A stretch of 64,000 nt of DNA. Source: Hetaerina americana (lineage: Eukaryota > Arthropoda > Insecta > Odonata > Calopterygidae). Shown one piece after another: positions 23,815 to 36,504 of the stretch (the first letter of the stretch is position 1; each line of letters starts with the position of its first letter). The stretch spans positions 88,436,969 through 88,500,968 of the forward strand of contig JAKTNV010000005.1 of assembly GCA_022747635.1 (NCBI GenBank), in the 5' to 3' direction. Made by a program: the position numbers and the translations under genes. Under the pieces are notes generated by a model. That model ran no database searches and was not told the DNA's origin. It saw only the letters and a program-made list of their open reading frames with translations.

Positions 23815-24720
23815 TACACACTAGCCTGAAAGCCACCGCTAGGGTGTTTGGCAGGGGGTGATTACACACCAGACTATTTTTTATACAAAATAAATTTACC
23901 CCATGCGGGGTGGGGTGATTTTATTCTGATCCCTAATCGTCCGTGGGAAAAATGACATCTTTAATCAATATCATTTACCCTTAATCCTTATTTTATTGAC
24001 GTAATCTCTCCTACGGTAGTACGATGAGGCTAATAACACATTTTCAGTATCATTGCTAAAGACACATCTTTCCAATTTATGCAGTGGTTTTAACCATCGC
24101 TCATGGAATTTTTGCTTAGATCATGTAATAATCTTGGTACGCTACTACGTGTATCAAATCAACGTTTAAAAAATCCATCTCCTCTACACTGCGCGTGATC
24201 CCATTCGGATATCAATCAACTTCATGAGGTTCCTATGTATTGGCAATATATTCTAAATGAGACCTAAGCAGCGAAAAATAACATTTATCTTTAACATTTT
24301 CATCCCCATTAGCCATTACTTTTCTAATAAATCCTAATTTGTTGTTAGATTGCCTACATATTCGCCGCCTACTCATCTGTTTCACCTGGGATAAGTCATG
24401 AGTGAGGGTAATGCCTAGGTATCTAATCGAGTCTACGCTTTCTATTTCGTTGTTCCTGATGCGGAAGGAATTAGGGAGGGAATTACTTGTTTTCCTTAAA
24501 TTCATCAATAAGCACTTTTTCAAACTTAATTCTAATGACAAGGGTCACACCAGCCTTTTATAGTATTGAGGTTATCTGCTTAAGCTACTTTATTCTCAGA
24601 GCGGTGGATATCTCACTAAACCTTTAGGTCGTTGAAAAATAAACGTATTTGAATATTAATCACGGAATTGATGTCGTCAACGTGAAGAAGGAATATAGGA
24701 GGTCTGATAACACCTGAACT
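23815..24720 (-). mobile_element. CR1/Jockey-like LINE, subfamily B, antisense with 3' terminus
   Basis: From the right, in element order: a decayed palm (VIRPPIFLLHVDDINSVI, with the catalytic box altered to FFND), the thumb-like VDSIRYLGITLTHDLSQVKQ, then RSHLEYIANT. The 3'UTR follows, with the terminal signature CCTGAAAGCCACCGC and GGCAGGGGGTGATTACACACC near 23830-23875. It is the same subfamily as 10471-11300. Confidence 0.78.
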
Positions 24721-26487
24721 GGATACGAATCTTGATGTCCTTGCCTCTTCTTTAACATCTCCTTTTTATCTCTCATTTCAAAATTTTCCTTGATGCCATT
24801 CATATTTCGAATGGTCATACCTTTGTAATTCTTGCCTCCGCGATTCTTGAAATTGTTTCAATGCCCCGCGGCTACTTCTGCTAAATTATCTGCTTGAGTC
24901 AACCGAGTATTCGGTCATCGTCTTTTTGCTTTGGACTTTCGAGCCGTAGTGGCAATCACTTGCCGAAAATCGGAAACCCCTTCCTTCGCTAATAGCTTAG
25001 TTGACTGATCTAATGAGTGGTCGTACTGACGATGAAATTCTGGTCGTTGTTTAGCTGGCCATTTAACGTTCCCGTAAGTTGACACAAATTGCAGCCCTGA
25101 AACAGGTTATTTGAAAATATCTGGGAAAATTTAATTTCTTTAAATTGAAAATAGGATAAACTAAAAATCGTCTTATCGTAAGTCTATGTACTGTATGTCC
25201 TCTAATACATTTTCAAATTGTTATATATAGAACTTCGTAATTGACTTTCTGCTAAGAAATATTTTAATGCGAAATTTTGCTCCCGTTTTTACAAGGTTAA
25301 GGTTTAACTTATTCTAATAAATGAAATGTAAAATACAGTCACGACAAGTTTCAGAGACATGAGGGAAGAAATTACCCCCTTAACTCCATTTCTCCCTGTA
25401 ACTTCTAATGGGATAGGGTCGGAAGCTGCGGGGAAATGTATTATTAGTCCTCCATCCCGTGAATTTGAACATGAGAGGCGAAGAGAAAAAGATTAAAGAG
25501 ACTGACATTGGAGTACGATTTTGACAGGAAGAATGTAACCGCCCCTGAACGCACTCACTAAGTGCAAACAACTGAGAGAATTTGGAAATTGTGCATTTTT
25601 CAATTTACGTGGGCGTTTATGAGAGGGAAAATTCTAAGCGGGGGTTAATGTGGATAATATGGGGTAAATAGTTGGATTCAAAAAACTACTTGTAATTTGC
25701 AAGACAAATGTTTAATGTTGTGTTGAGTATGCGTCAGCTAACAGTTGGAGATAAATTATTTCCAACCAACCCCTAAAATTTGCGATCAATTCGCCGATGA
25801 AGTGAAGTTTGTCTGCCAAAAGAACGGATGATCGTGCACTTTCGGAAATTATTATCCAGTGTTGTTGTTAATTCCCTTGCAAATTCTCCCCCCCCCAACG
25901 ATGGCTTGGTATAGCCTTCTTTGATCACCACCACCTCCCCCCTCCGCATCGGACGTAATGCCCGAGCCACAATGTCTCCTTGTCTCTTCCTGCGGCGATT
26001 AATTATTAATCGCTTTCGGTATAAAGTAGAAGCCATGTATGTGGCATATACATACTTGTATCCGCTGCTGCTATTTTAGTTCTAGATTTAACTTTATTTA
26101 AATTAGTTAAACTTTCTTCTACTGTATTGAAGAGTTGAAGCTTGGGTCGGAAACATCCTGCAGTTTGTGGAAACTTGTGGAAGACTATGAAATTAGCAGT
26201 TGAAAGATTCATACACGGTAATTTAGCAGCTGCAAATCTGAGAGTGGTCGGAAAGAATGGTTATAACTCTTAAGGAAGGGCCTTGGGAAAACTCTGTTGA
26301 CTGGAAAAAAAATAAAGAAGTGAGTAGTGGAAAATTGCCTCGAGAGTGGTTTCGTTGGTTCGGTTGACAATTAAAAATGATGCCTTCGGTGAAATTCTGC
26401 TCCAATAATAATATTAATGAGAAAAGAGTTTATCAGGTATGCTATACTTAAATAAAAAAACTACGATGGTCGTATTTTAATTACCCG
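24721..26487. other. no recognised gene
   Basis: AT-rich with short open frames only. A C run near 25890 and mixed sequence around 25780-26040 give no motif. Confidence 0.5.
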
Positions 26488-26728
26488 ATACGTGCGAGGA
26501 TCGGTTCGATTCCCGAGCAAGTCTCTGGACACCAGCAGCTCCACCTAAGCTAAAGTGATTTTTCGGGCACCAGGTCTTCCTGGGAAACCATAACCGGCAC
26601 AGGGAAAGGCACTGGCCCCCCTACCCTGATGTGTGAATTTCACCCGCCGTATACGGCTTAGTGCTGGGTGAACTCTACCATCACGTACCAAACCGACCTT
26701 CAGGTTGATTACTGTGTTTATGGTACGA
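26488..26728 (+). mobile_element. tRNA-derived SINE, 5'-truncated copy
   Basis: The copy begins near the B box (GGTTCGATTCC) and continues through the full body (GTGATTTTTCGGGCACCAGG, then CATAACCGGCACAGGGAAAG) to the tail GGTTGATTACTGTGTT. The A-box half is missing or unrecognisable. Confidence 0.8.
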
Positions 26729-28269
26729 AGATCAACACATATGTAAGGATATCGTAATCGAGGGTTTCCATGCCGTTGGGAAGGTTGGTGGAGAGTATAC
26801 CTCAAGGATTATGATATTTTGGGAATTGAAGACAAGGGAAACTGAAAATAAAGACCGCGAGGAGTCACAAACTCGTGAAATTTCAAACCTGCTGCCTCGA
26901 ATACCACGAAACTGCTCTCCCCAAGCGAGTCAATTACTTCACACTAATTTCCAAACATATTTCCCTCCATCCACGAGCGATCCCTATCTGAGCTTAAGGT
27001 TAACGAAAGAAAACTTGAAACGCGATTTCATCGACGATTTGAATACGCATGAAACATTTCCCAATCATTAATGAATAATTAATTTTGTTTCGTGAGCAAA
27101 TTGTATTTATTTCTCCTTTTTCATATTTTCTTCTCGTTTGGAAGTTGTGAATCTTTCCTTTAATAAAAAAGTAAATATTTTTCCATCAAGCTGTATCGCT
27201 CTTAGGTAATCCTTAATACCGGATAAATACTAAACAGAATTGCTCGATTGAAAATGAACAGCGAAGTTCGTTTGCTGTCCTTGTATCAGGAGGGGCATCA
27301 GGTATCGAGGAGGTGATAGGGTTAAACACCAATAAGAAATTTAAGTCGTCCAACTCTTCGAAATTGTGTTGGTTATCACGTTCGTCGATATCCTAATCCG
27401 CGGGTACTGCGGTGATTGTATGAAGCACCACATTTATAAGCTGCCATTACACAACCCCCTCCCAGATAGCAACTGCAATGCAATGTTAATCCATTTAAGT
27501 TGTCTTAAGGTTATAAATGGCTGCTGTAGGAATAAGTCCTCCCAGATCTCTCATTTATTATGAAATACATTCGCTTTTTCTCGTCCGAAGCCAACCCTTT
27601 GCCATATTTCTCGCTCGCATCTCTTTTGGCGAATAGTTTCAATGAGCTATTAAAATTATACCGGATTAACGCAAAAAAATGGAATAAAATACTTATCGTG
27701 TTAGATTTAGCGAAACAAATTTGTAGGAAAGAGCAAAAATACATTTTAATAGAAGAATCCTCTGTTGTGTTATCAACAGCGATGGCGGCTTAATTGCGGA
27801 CATCTTAATACTCGCAGAACTATAATCAGTCCAGCTTTTCGGTATTCAGCAAAATAATCAACCCGAAGTGTGCAATCATAGACAAGGGTGGAACTTACCA
27901 GCGTAGCCTTATTAGACCTCGGGCGTGTTACATTTGCATATTCGGGGTAATGTGCCAAGGCACGTGCCTCGTTTCGCGTGCGGTTTCTCAGGGAAATACG
28001 ATGCCCAGAAAATAACACAGGTGTATTTGGGAAGTTCACGGCCAAGGAAACCATTTGTCATCGTCGTATTTGTTTTGCGCATTAATATTTCAGAGAACTC
28101 TCGAACCCTGTTGACGAATATGGTGAAAAAAGAAAAAAACGTGCTCCGGATGTAACTACGATAAGGCGGACGGTTGGAAGGTGCTCGTCAACATTAAAAA
28201 TAAATGCGTAGAAATTAAAAATGTCCGAGACCAGTGTTGAAATTCGGAAAGTTATGCTATTAAATGAGG
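26729..28269. other. no recognised gene
   Basis: Frames at 26811-27071 and 27560-27793 have no recognised domain. A small exon cannot be excluded. Confidence 0.45.
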
Positions 28270-28720
28270 ATTGTTCGATTTCCGCTCCTCGCATGACCCT
28301 CACTTTCCCTCCCGCCCATCGACTCACCTGCTCGACCCGGTGCTCCGCGATGGATGGACGGTGGGGGTAGGTTCCGGAGGGACGATCTCCGCGAAAAGCG
28401 GCCGGTTCCAAGCTATCGAGGGAGCCAACTGTTCGGTCGGGAAGAGGCGTGGACGGACGCCCAGGCTTCCTTCTTTCCCTCTCTTCTTTTTTCGCCGCTT
28501 CCTCTCCTCTCCCCAATCGCGCATCTCCTCCGCCATATTCCTCGCCTCTCCCCCGAGGTGCCCACCTCCCCTCCGTCTCGCCCGGTCCGGTTCCGCCGCA
28601 CCCGGGCGATTGAACCCGCAGTCTTGACCTCGGGGTCCGCGCTTGGAAGTGGAAGGCCGAGCCGATCAGGTGCGTGACTCCCTCCCGAAGCAACCCCCCT
28701 CCTTCCATTCCCCTACGGCG
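28270..28720. promoter_or_regulatory. CpG-rich block, candidate promoter or first exon
   Basis: About 450 bases are strongly GC- and CpG-rich against an AT-rich background. On the plus strand the block ends in CAG|GTGCGT (donor at 28670), and a pyrimidine-rich run lies inside. The 208-residue minus-strand open frame and other frames here are Arg/Pro/Gly-rich composition products without a recognised domain. This could be the 5' end of an unseen gene. There is no direct evidence of transcription. Confidence 0.4.
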
Positions 28721-29544
28721 CTCTCCTCCACCTCCGGGGGTCGTCCCTTGATGTCAACTCTCTGAGTCCACTGGTGGCCATATATCGCCCTCGCTGTCAA
28801 GGCCGGAAGGAAGGAGTGGCTGGCCTTCCAGAAGTTAGTAGTCTGGATCCCTCTCCCGGACGTCAGGATTTTTTTACGCGTGTGTTTCTTGTTGTGTTTT
28901 GGCGAGGGGCGCAAGATACCCGGCTTTCCCTATAAATTGAAAAAAAGTAGTGAAAGTGAATTCGACCACATTCCATGAAAAGTTAGTCGGAATTTTTTTG
29001 ACATAGTGACTATATAATTCTGTCGCATGAACCTGCAGCTCATTCCGCGCCATTATGAGAAACGTATTCGCCCGATCATCACCGATTCCGCATTAACCTC
29101 CCGTGAAATATAACAACCCACCTCAAACAGTCCTCTTGCTCTTCCTTTAATGCTCGACGATACCTATGTAATAATTATGTATTCGGATTACTTTGACGGT
29201 ACTCACTGCACTTCCTATGACATATTTTCGTCGATCGTTTCCGTGACTTGGCCGCCGATTTTATTTGGAAAGTTTTCCGGAGTGTATGGAAACTCATCGG
29301 TATGCAGCTTTATCTCTCGTCAGCTGGAGGGGATTAGTTGGATTCACCATAGGAAGAGCTGGACCAACCTTTATTGAGTTTTTTAATCAGAAGGTAATAC
29401 TTTACTGCGGCCGTTAAACGGTAATTGTTGTGGATGCTAAACCTAGTATATGTTTCAAAATGCTGTTTTGGTTTGTCATAAAGCTTAGCTGAAACATCCT
29501 GCAGCCCATTTATTACAAAGGGACAATCTAATATCCATAAATGC

Positions 29545-29757
29545 CGCCCTTAGATCCCTTCCCACCGTCCCTTCAAACCCTCTCGGCGCAGCTCGGCCGA
29601 TTCGGTTATAGGCGGTGCGCCTATTCGGTCATAGACCTGTGGGCTGTTTTCCCGTTCAGCCTTCGTTCTAACCTCCGTCGCCCTCATCGTCACCTCTCCA
29701 CAAACGCCATCGCCGCTCGGCTGGCTGACAGTCCCATTCGGTCTACGTAAGTCCAAG
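29545..29757 (+). promoter_or_regulatory. second CpG-rich block with donor consensus
   Basis: A GC-rich patch with duplicated words (CGATTCGGTTATAGGC and CTATTCGGTCATAGAC) ends in TCTAC|GTAAGT, a strong splice-donor consensus at about 29747. It is possibly an alternative first exon linked to the block 0.8 kb to the left. Confidence 0.35.
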
Positions 29758-32700
29758 ACTATGACGCCGCATGATGAGATTACGTATTGACCGGCGGCAC
29801 TGGGTTAAAATACTCGTTTAAAGTGTGGGACTGTTAATTTGTTCCGCCATATAATTTAAAATTTCCCTTCGCTTAACCAGAGCTCTTCCCAATGGAAGAA
29901 AACATGAGACTGTTGCAACTGTTGCAAGTCATATGGACTTGCGCTTCTGTAGATGCCGACGTCGAAGCATCCCTCGGGGACCAATTTCACTGCCTTAAAA
30001 TTGTACTGAACTATTTCATGACCAATAATAATACTCTTCATAACGGAGGAATACCTATAGACTCTTCAAAATATCCACTTAAATGAGTATAGTGGAATGT
30101 ACGACTCAGTAAAATCTAGAGATTCTTCTAAGATTACCGATTTTAGGGAGGATGTTTGCATTGGGACTAAGGAACGATTCCGGGTTTTATGAAGTTGGCA
30201 TGGAACTTCATCCTTCCGGCATTTTAGTTCGGGTATTTCGTGTATTTTTCACAACTCAATTTTCATATCGCGATTGAGTTTTATTTGCATTTGAAAAACT
30301 TAAGGTTTCCTGAATACTTTCGCATGTTGCTGGCTCTTATTGAGCGTTAGCATAATTTATATCAAGCGGCCCAAATATGAATGCGTGACAAACTACGACG
30401 CGATATTGTCTATGATGTTTATTCAGGTTTTTGCATTTTTTTCTTTTTAAAATACTTTTGATGCTTCGATTAGATAATTAACAACTGATATTTCTCGTTG
30501 ACAGATTTTACTTGGGATGTACTTTAGCTTTTGTCACTCGCTACAAGACTCAACGCCAAAAATCGGTGCTTGCTATTCAATGGTATCCAAGGCTCAACCT
30601 CGTGACGTTGCGTCTTGAGAAATTATTAAAAATGTATATTTTCTAATTCCTCGGTTAATAAGTAACCAACCACAAAGTAATAAATTAGGGTCTTTCAAAA
30701 TTTCCTTTTCTCAAGTCTTTCGCTTTGATGACAAAGAGAGGTGCCCATATTTTGTAGCAAGAGATACGACTTATTCAATACAAAATCAATTTAATTAACT
30801 ATTCTGGAAATCTTTTTGAATATTTTTTTACCTTTTTAAGTGAAAATTTTTCTATTGAACCATTGCCCTGCGAGGAATTCCACGCTTTTTTATGCGTTGC
30901 GCATCACCGTAATGTGACATTTCAGGAAAAGCAAGACTAGTGCGTGTTGCCGAAACCTTTTGGGTTCTAATAGTTTAAGGCTGTGGTAGTATTCCTGCAT
31001 CCTTCGATTACTGTGGAAATCCGAAAGAGCCATTAACTTTGCTGTGCACCACTGCCATACCGGTAGGCAGCGCTTAACACGTGGGCTGCGTCTTTAACTT
31101 CTTCGTCTTTTTCTTTTCTTATACTTGGCGTGTTATTCCCGTTCTTCGTCAGCTGATATTTAAATTTGCTATTTTTTTCTTTGTCCATGAAATAGCAACG
31201 TACGTCTCGTATGATGAACGCCTACGTCTTCTTAAATTATAATATATCTGATGGGAGTATCAATGCGTTGTCCTCGCTTCATATTTCCGCTGAAATGTAG
31301 CCCGGAACACGTATATCAACTTCTAACCTTCAAGTCATACGGTGAACGTGTGCATGAGCTTTTAAGTGTGCTAGCCCCGAACGATGGGAAATATTTAAAC
31401 TTTCATTTCATTCTTTTATATTACTCTCTTAGGAAATTGTGTATTTTCTGATATGAAATTTCATTATAAGTGGAAGGAAACCAAAAATTCTCTATTTTGG
31501 TTTCCCTGTAAGGATATTGTTACCAAAAATAAAAACAGAAAAATTTCCTCTTTATTATGTACGTACATGCATGATCGGAAATATCGGTAAACGGAGTTGA
31601 TGTTAGTACTATGGCAAGGCAGAATTACGTAAAGTTATGTCATCTCCGAGGGAGAGAGAGAGAGAGCATGATCTCTGGTCTGAGCATCTTGGCATCCGGT
31701 TCACCTCGTCAGTCAGTATTGTCTGCCACCGTGACGTCATTTGGCGTAAAAAAAACTCGTACCAAACTCGGTCAGTATGATAGTGCTGAGATTACGGAAC
31801 ATTCACCTTTGCATTTATCAAGGACTACAATTCAAACTTGACTCTTATCAAATGAACTAACCGTTGCTTTTTATATGATGAAGCGACCACGTTAATCATT
31901 TGACCACGCCGTCCTTTAATCAAGTTAATTTCAGCAAGCCCTCCAGGAGTACTTTGATGAATCTAATCTGCTTTGAGAAATAGTGTTGACTCGAGGATTC
32001 AAGGCTGACGGCTGTCACAACAATATGCAACTCAATGGTGGTATTATACTGGCGCCAGTATTCACCCGGCCTCTCAATGAGCCTCTTATAAACCTCGTGA
32101 ATAAAAACATTCTGCGGCAACATTCTGAACCAGAGATTCAAGCACTCATAAATTAGCCTTGAAAACCAAAAAAAAAATACAGGGTGTATTCTGAAGCGAC
32201 GCTCAAATCCCTCTTTCTAAATAAACCTTGAAAAACAGAGTGCATCATAGGGATGCACTGAACCTGTGCTTTGAGCTCTGATAGGTAAGCCTTGAAAAAT
32301 GAAATGCAATGTATCGACACCAAGTTTGGACTCGTTGTTCCTCCTCACCCTCAAGCATCACGTTCAAGTTGGAGTAATCCTCCCTTTAGGTGTTCCCCAT
32401 TCCTCTCCGTCATGGCTGCAACTGCTCCTCGGCTAGCTGGTTATTCTCAACCAAAGCGCCCTAACCTACAGCGAGTGTGGTGCGTGACTTTGCTTATCTC
32501 AGCATCATCAATGTTTCAATCCGAAGGTTGACTGATGTCAGCCGTCCACCCTTCTCTCGCCGAGAGGAGTGGCACCACTACATGTTTGTGTATGCAAGGC
32601 ACCATTTTCGAGGGAGGATGCGGTTGCTTTCGGTCGCCACCCACATCCCAGTGCTGCGGACGATGTCGTGGACTCTCGGCTCTCGACACCGAACCGATCT

Positions 32701-32786
32701 TTTTACATCTCCGCCACTTTCTTACACCCCACCCCATCAAAGTAATCCAAACGAAGGCTTTTTTTTATCGGCGAGGGTAGGGCTTA
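29758..32786. other. no recognised gene
   Basis: Mostly AT-rich. The stretch at 31900-32290 and the GC-richer stretch at 32330-32770 look repeat-like but match no other part of the window. Confidence 0.45.
31732..31739. promoter_or_regulatory. palindromic TGACGTCA (CRE-type site)
   Basis: This is an exact 8-bp CRE palindrome in a locally mixed-GC stretch. A chance match in 64 kb is plausible and no adjacent gene is visible. Confidence 0.2.
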
Positions 32787-34100
32787 CGAGGGTGGTTTCA
32801 TAAGTACCCGGCTTGACCTAGAGATGGCGGTAGTTGTTTGAAAAATATTACTGTATTAGAAAGTATGCAATCTATAAAGCATATGTTTCAAGTTATAAGA
32901 CGCCACGTTGTTTAGTATTTGTTTGGCAGCCATCAATAGTGAACTTTTTCGATGAATTTGTGAAAATGGAGGAAATTGGTCATCATCATGTGATACCATA
33001 CTTTTATTTGAAAGGCCTCAGCCAAACTAATTTAAAAGCTGAACTGCATTTTACTCTGAATGAGTATGCTCCTTCGTTCACCTCATTAAAATATTGGGTG
33101 GAGGGGTTCAAAAAAGGGTAGTACGAGCTGTGAAGACAAGCATCGAATTGGACGACCAAATGAGCTGACGACTCCAGAAACGGTGGGGAAAATCCACAAA
33201 GTGAAACTGGATGATCGTCGACTGAAAGTGCGCGACCTAGCAGACTTAGTAGGCATTTCAAAAAGTGCGGTACATTGCATATGAACTGAAAATTTGGACA
33301 TGAAATGGGATGATTTTCATATTCGTTGAAAGCTGTGTGGTGGATGGGTGCCGCGTTTGCTCCCACTCGAGCAAAACCAGTGTCGTCAAAATGTTTCAAT
33401 TGAGTGTCCAGCAAAGTTTCAGGGCAACAAAGCAGAATTTTTGCGCCGTTTCATATCCATGGACGAGACATGGGTCCATTACTTCACATCCGAGACAAAA
33501 GAACAGTCAAAATAATGGATTCTAAAGGGAGAACTGGCTCCAAAGAAGGCGAAGACTTTCATCTGCAGGCGAGGTCATGGCGTCGGTTTTTTGGAATGCG
33601 CTTGGAGCAATTTTCATTGACAATCTTGGAAAAGGAAAATATATCAACTGCGAGTATTACGCGAACTTATTACAGCGTTTGAACTGAGAAATCAAGCAAA
33701 AGCGGCCGCATTTGGCTCAGAAGAAAGTGTTGTTTCATCAAGACAATCCACCAGCTCACAAATCCATTATTGCTAAGGCCAAAATTCATGAATGAAAGTT
33801 TGAATGCTACCTCATGCACCCTATTCGCCAGATTTAGCCCCCTCGGATTATTTTCTGTTCGCAAACTTAAAACAATGGCTCGGTGGTCAAAGGATTTCCA
33901 ACCGTGAAGAGGTGATGTCGGCAGTCAATGGCTATTTAGAGGAGTGAGACAGTTCTTATTAAAAAAAGGGTATCGGACTTATCGAACGTCGCTGGGAAAA
34001 GTGTATAGAGCTGAAAGGAGATTATGTTGAAAAATGAACACACTTTTCCAAAATGTTTGTGGTTTCTCCGTTGGGTCGGGTACTTCTGGGACAACCCTCG
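32787..34100 (+). mobile_element. mariner transposon, full-length but frame-broken
   Basis: The terminal repeats (CGAGGGTGGTTTCATAAGTA at 32787 and its counterpart ending ACAACCCTCG at 34100) are flanked by TA. The interior follows the order of a D,D34D transposase. The N-terminal region starts near 32967 (MEEIGHHHVIPYF). The first catalytic Asp is in MDETWVHYF (about 33460), the second in the QDNPPAHKS region (about 33740), and the third in PYSPDLAPSDYFLF (about 33830). Several frameshifts and stops separate these, so it is inactive. A CR1-like LINE terminus starts within two bases of its right TA. Confidence 0.9.
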
Positions 34101-34102
34101 TA

Positions 34103-34975
34103 CATCTACCTAATACCCCGCAAGCCACCGCAAGTGTGTGTGGCGGGGGGGGCGTTGGTTCACCAGCCATGCACACACAATCTCAATAATGACACCTCTT
34201 CTCAAATATTAGTATGATCGTACACTTGGACAAATTTAATCACCCCAAAGAAGGAGCTTTACATGCCACAATATTCAATAACAAGGGAGGTGTATTCAAA
34301 TCATGCAGTAGAACTGTTGTGAAGGAGGGTCTATTAGATTAAAAATAATATGCAGGATATCGACAAAATATATACAGTGCCAATTCTCATTATCTGCGAC
34401 GATATTGCTGTCATGTCTATTTTGATCTCTGATGGTTACGAGGAAAAAAAAGCCATTTTTAATCATCCATTCTACTACCTATCTCCCTGATCTTACGTTG
34501 GTGATCTGATCCTGTATTCAAACCTACGGTCAACTATTGCCTCCAATTCTTCTCAGTGATAGTGTCGTGACACTGCTACCTTGTTCATAGCAACTTTTCA
34601 CGAACCCAGCTGCTCTTTGTTTCACTAGATCTAGTTATGTAACTTAGCCTACCTCGTGAGGATTACATATACTCGTAGCTAACTATAGATGGGACCTACC
34701 TAACGTGAAATAGCAAAGATCCTTGACCCTCTCATTATAATTCCCCAGTAACCTTCATATGAATGTTAGTGTTTTATTTGCTATTCCTCAAATTTGTCGA
34801 ATGTGTGATCCCTAGGATATATTCTTTGTTGTCGTTAAATCCAAGTATTTGACCGATTTTGCGTCTGTTATGTTGGTTCCCTGTATAGTTTGTTTTCGGG
34901 TGAAATACTTTTTCTCCAAAAATTTATTAAAACACAATCATTTAAATTTGATTCAAAACCAAATTTAATTCAAGC
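34103..34975 (-). mobile_element. CR1-like LINE, subfamily A, antisense 3' portion
   Basis: The terminal signature (TAATACCCCGCAAGCCACCG, then GTGTGGCGGGG) starts at the left. It is followed by 3'UTR and then decayed coding sequence matching the antisense copy at 47136-48260, including TGTCGTGACACTGCTACCTT and CTACCTCGTGAGGAT (antisense of the LEYATYVWDPHEVD region). No open frame remains. Confidence 0.75.
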
Positions 34976-34984
34976 TCCCATAGC

Positions 34985-35245
34985 TTAATACTGAACCCTA
35001 TACGGCGGGTGTGTAATTCACACATTAGGTTAGGAGGTCCTGTTTTGATGTTGTTTACGGTTTTCCAAGGACGTCTGGTACCCACAAAAATCCTCGTCTT
35101 GGGTGAAGCAAGAGGGTTCTCATAGGTGTCACCCAGAATCCACTCAGGGCCCTCCTCCGGTCAGTTGCCCATCACTCTACCCACTGGAATCCACTCAGGG
35201 CCCTCCTCCGGTCAGTTGCCCATCACTCTACCCACTGGACTAAAA
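34985..35245 (-). mobile_element. tRNA-derived SINE, antisense, with duplicated tRNA head
   Basis: Read on the minus strand, this gives the tRNA-like head (TAGTCCAGTGGGTAGAG), the body and a tail near 34985. The head is tandemly duplicated with a 51-bp period (35136-35188 and 35187-35239, identical), so the A-box half occurs twice. The body is diverged. It directly follows an antisense CR1-like LINE fragment. Confidence 0.72.
35136..35239. repeat. 51-bp tandem duplication in a SINE head
   Basis: Two identical copies sit at offset 51, beginning GAATCCACTCAGGG and ending CTACCCACTGGA. No other SINE copy in the window has this duplication, so it arose after insertion or in a source copy. Confidence 0.95.
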
Positions 35246-36261
35246 CGCTCCTTCACTGCCCCATAACGTCTGAAAAAACACAAATTGTTTTACTTCTACA
35301 TGGAGATCGCTCGCTCATTGAAGCGGCAAAACATCTCAAATAGCGTATCGCACTCATTACTTAAAGCCAGTTTAGCCATGGAGGCTGCTCTATTTGGCTG
35401 AGGCCTTTGTTTAGACGTCTGCCAATAATATTATATTTACTATGTGGTATTACCTCACGTATAAAGTATGATTTAAGGCTGCTGCATGAATAAGTGTCGT
35501 AATTGATTCAGTAACCATCAATTAAAACTCTTAAAGAGCTGCCAGCTGATGTTTTCTTTACCGTGCTGTTGCTTCCTTTAAACAAGGAAACGGTTCCGAC
35601 TGAAAAGAGTTTTGGTCTACCGGATGTCACGGAATCGCAATTACCGCGTAATCTGGCACCTATCAGTACGCCTACACATGTTACTAAAGGTCCTAACCAA
35701 TTGTTCGCGCATGTTCATTGCATCCGTTCCGCCTCGTTAAATAGTTTAGTCTTTCTATTAGGAATATTAATTATCATTCCGCCACTTGTGCGGTAAGCGT
35801 CGCTTGTAGGGAGTCTCGAACCGAACGTAATTACCATGAAAAGTTGTGGGACTTGTGCTAAACTTTCCTCCGTTTGCGCTGATTGTGCAATGCATAGTTA
35901 TTTATAATAACGTCTGATATGGGGAGCCCGGTAATATGTGGTGTGATGTTTTTTATCAGGGTGGTACAATTTTCCGATATGGCGAGGAATCCCAATTATT
36001 CCTTTTGAGGTCAAAAGCGATCTCTAAGGTCAAATTGCGTATTTGATAGAATTGTTTTAGCTCACTCTCTCTATAAGTGGCAGGTGGGACTATCATCGTG
36101 TTTTACTGTAATAGCCCTGTTAGTCTGATTTCGCCTCGTGACAATTGAAGGCCTGAGTGTAAGGAAGTGGGTTATAAACAAACATTATACTCGTCGAAAG
36201 TATTGTCTTTGGCCAACGTTTACACTCGAAAAGAACTGAACTTAATCTTAAATGACATATA

Positions 36262-36264
36262 TAC

Positions 36265-36295
<31 letters not shown>

Positions 36296-36296
36296 G
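36262..36296. repeat. GT/AT microsatellite
   Basis: A (GT)n tract runs into (AT)n; it is short and simple. Confidence 0.9.
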
Positions 36297-36489
36297 GATA
36301 AAGGGTAGGCTTGAAAGACATCAGTGGTCAACTCACCCTTATCTTCAAATGCCAGACTAAACATTTCGGATCTTTTGTAATGCTAATCTTCTCAATAATT
36401 AACACTTCTGGTATGGGCCATACGTTTGATCTTGCAAACTAATGAACAAATACTGCCTTCCCAGGATTTGTACCTTTATATTGCGTATT

Positions 36490-36504
36490 GGGGGGGGGGG
36501 GGGC
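36490..36504. repeat. poly-G tract
   Basis: About fourteen consecutive G are embedded in AT-rich sequence. This is a spot prone to sequencing or assembly length error. Confidence 0.85.

Noticed and set aside
28082..28708. 208-codon open frame on the minus strand
   Set aside because: It lies over the CpG-rich block, several frames are open at once, and the product is low-complexity Arg/Gly/Pro sequence without a domain.
31920..32141. Minus-strand frame containing RLIERPGEYWRQY
   Set aside because: It seemed retroelement-like but I could not tie it to any domain, and no repeat copy exists in the window.
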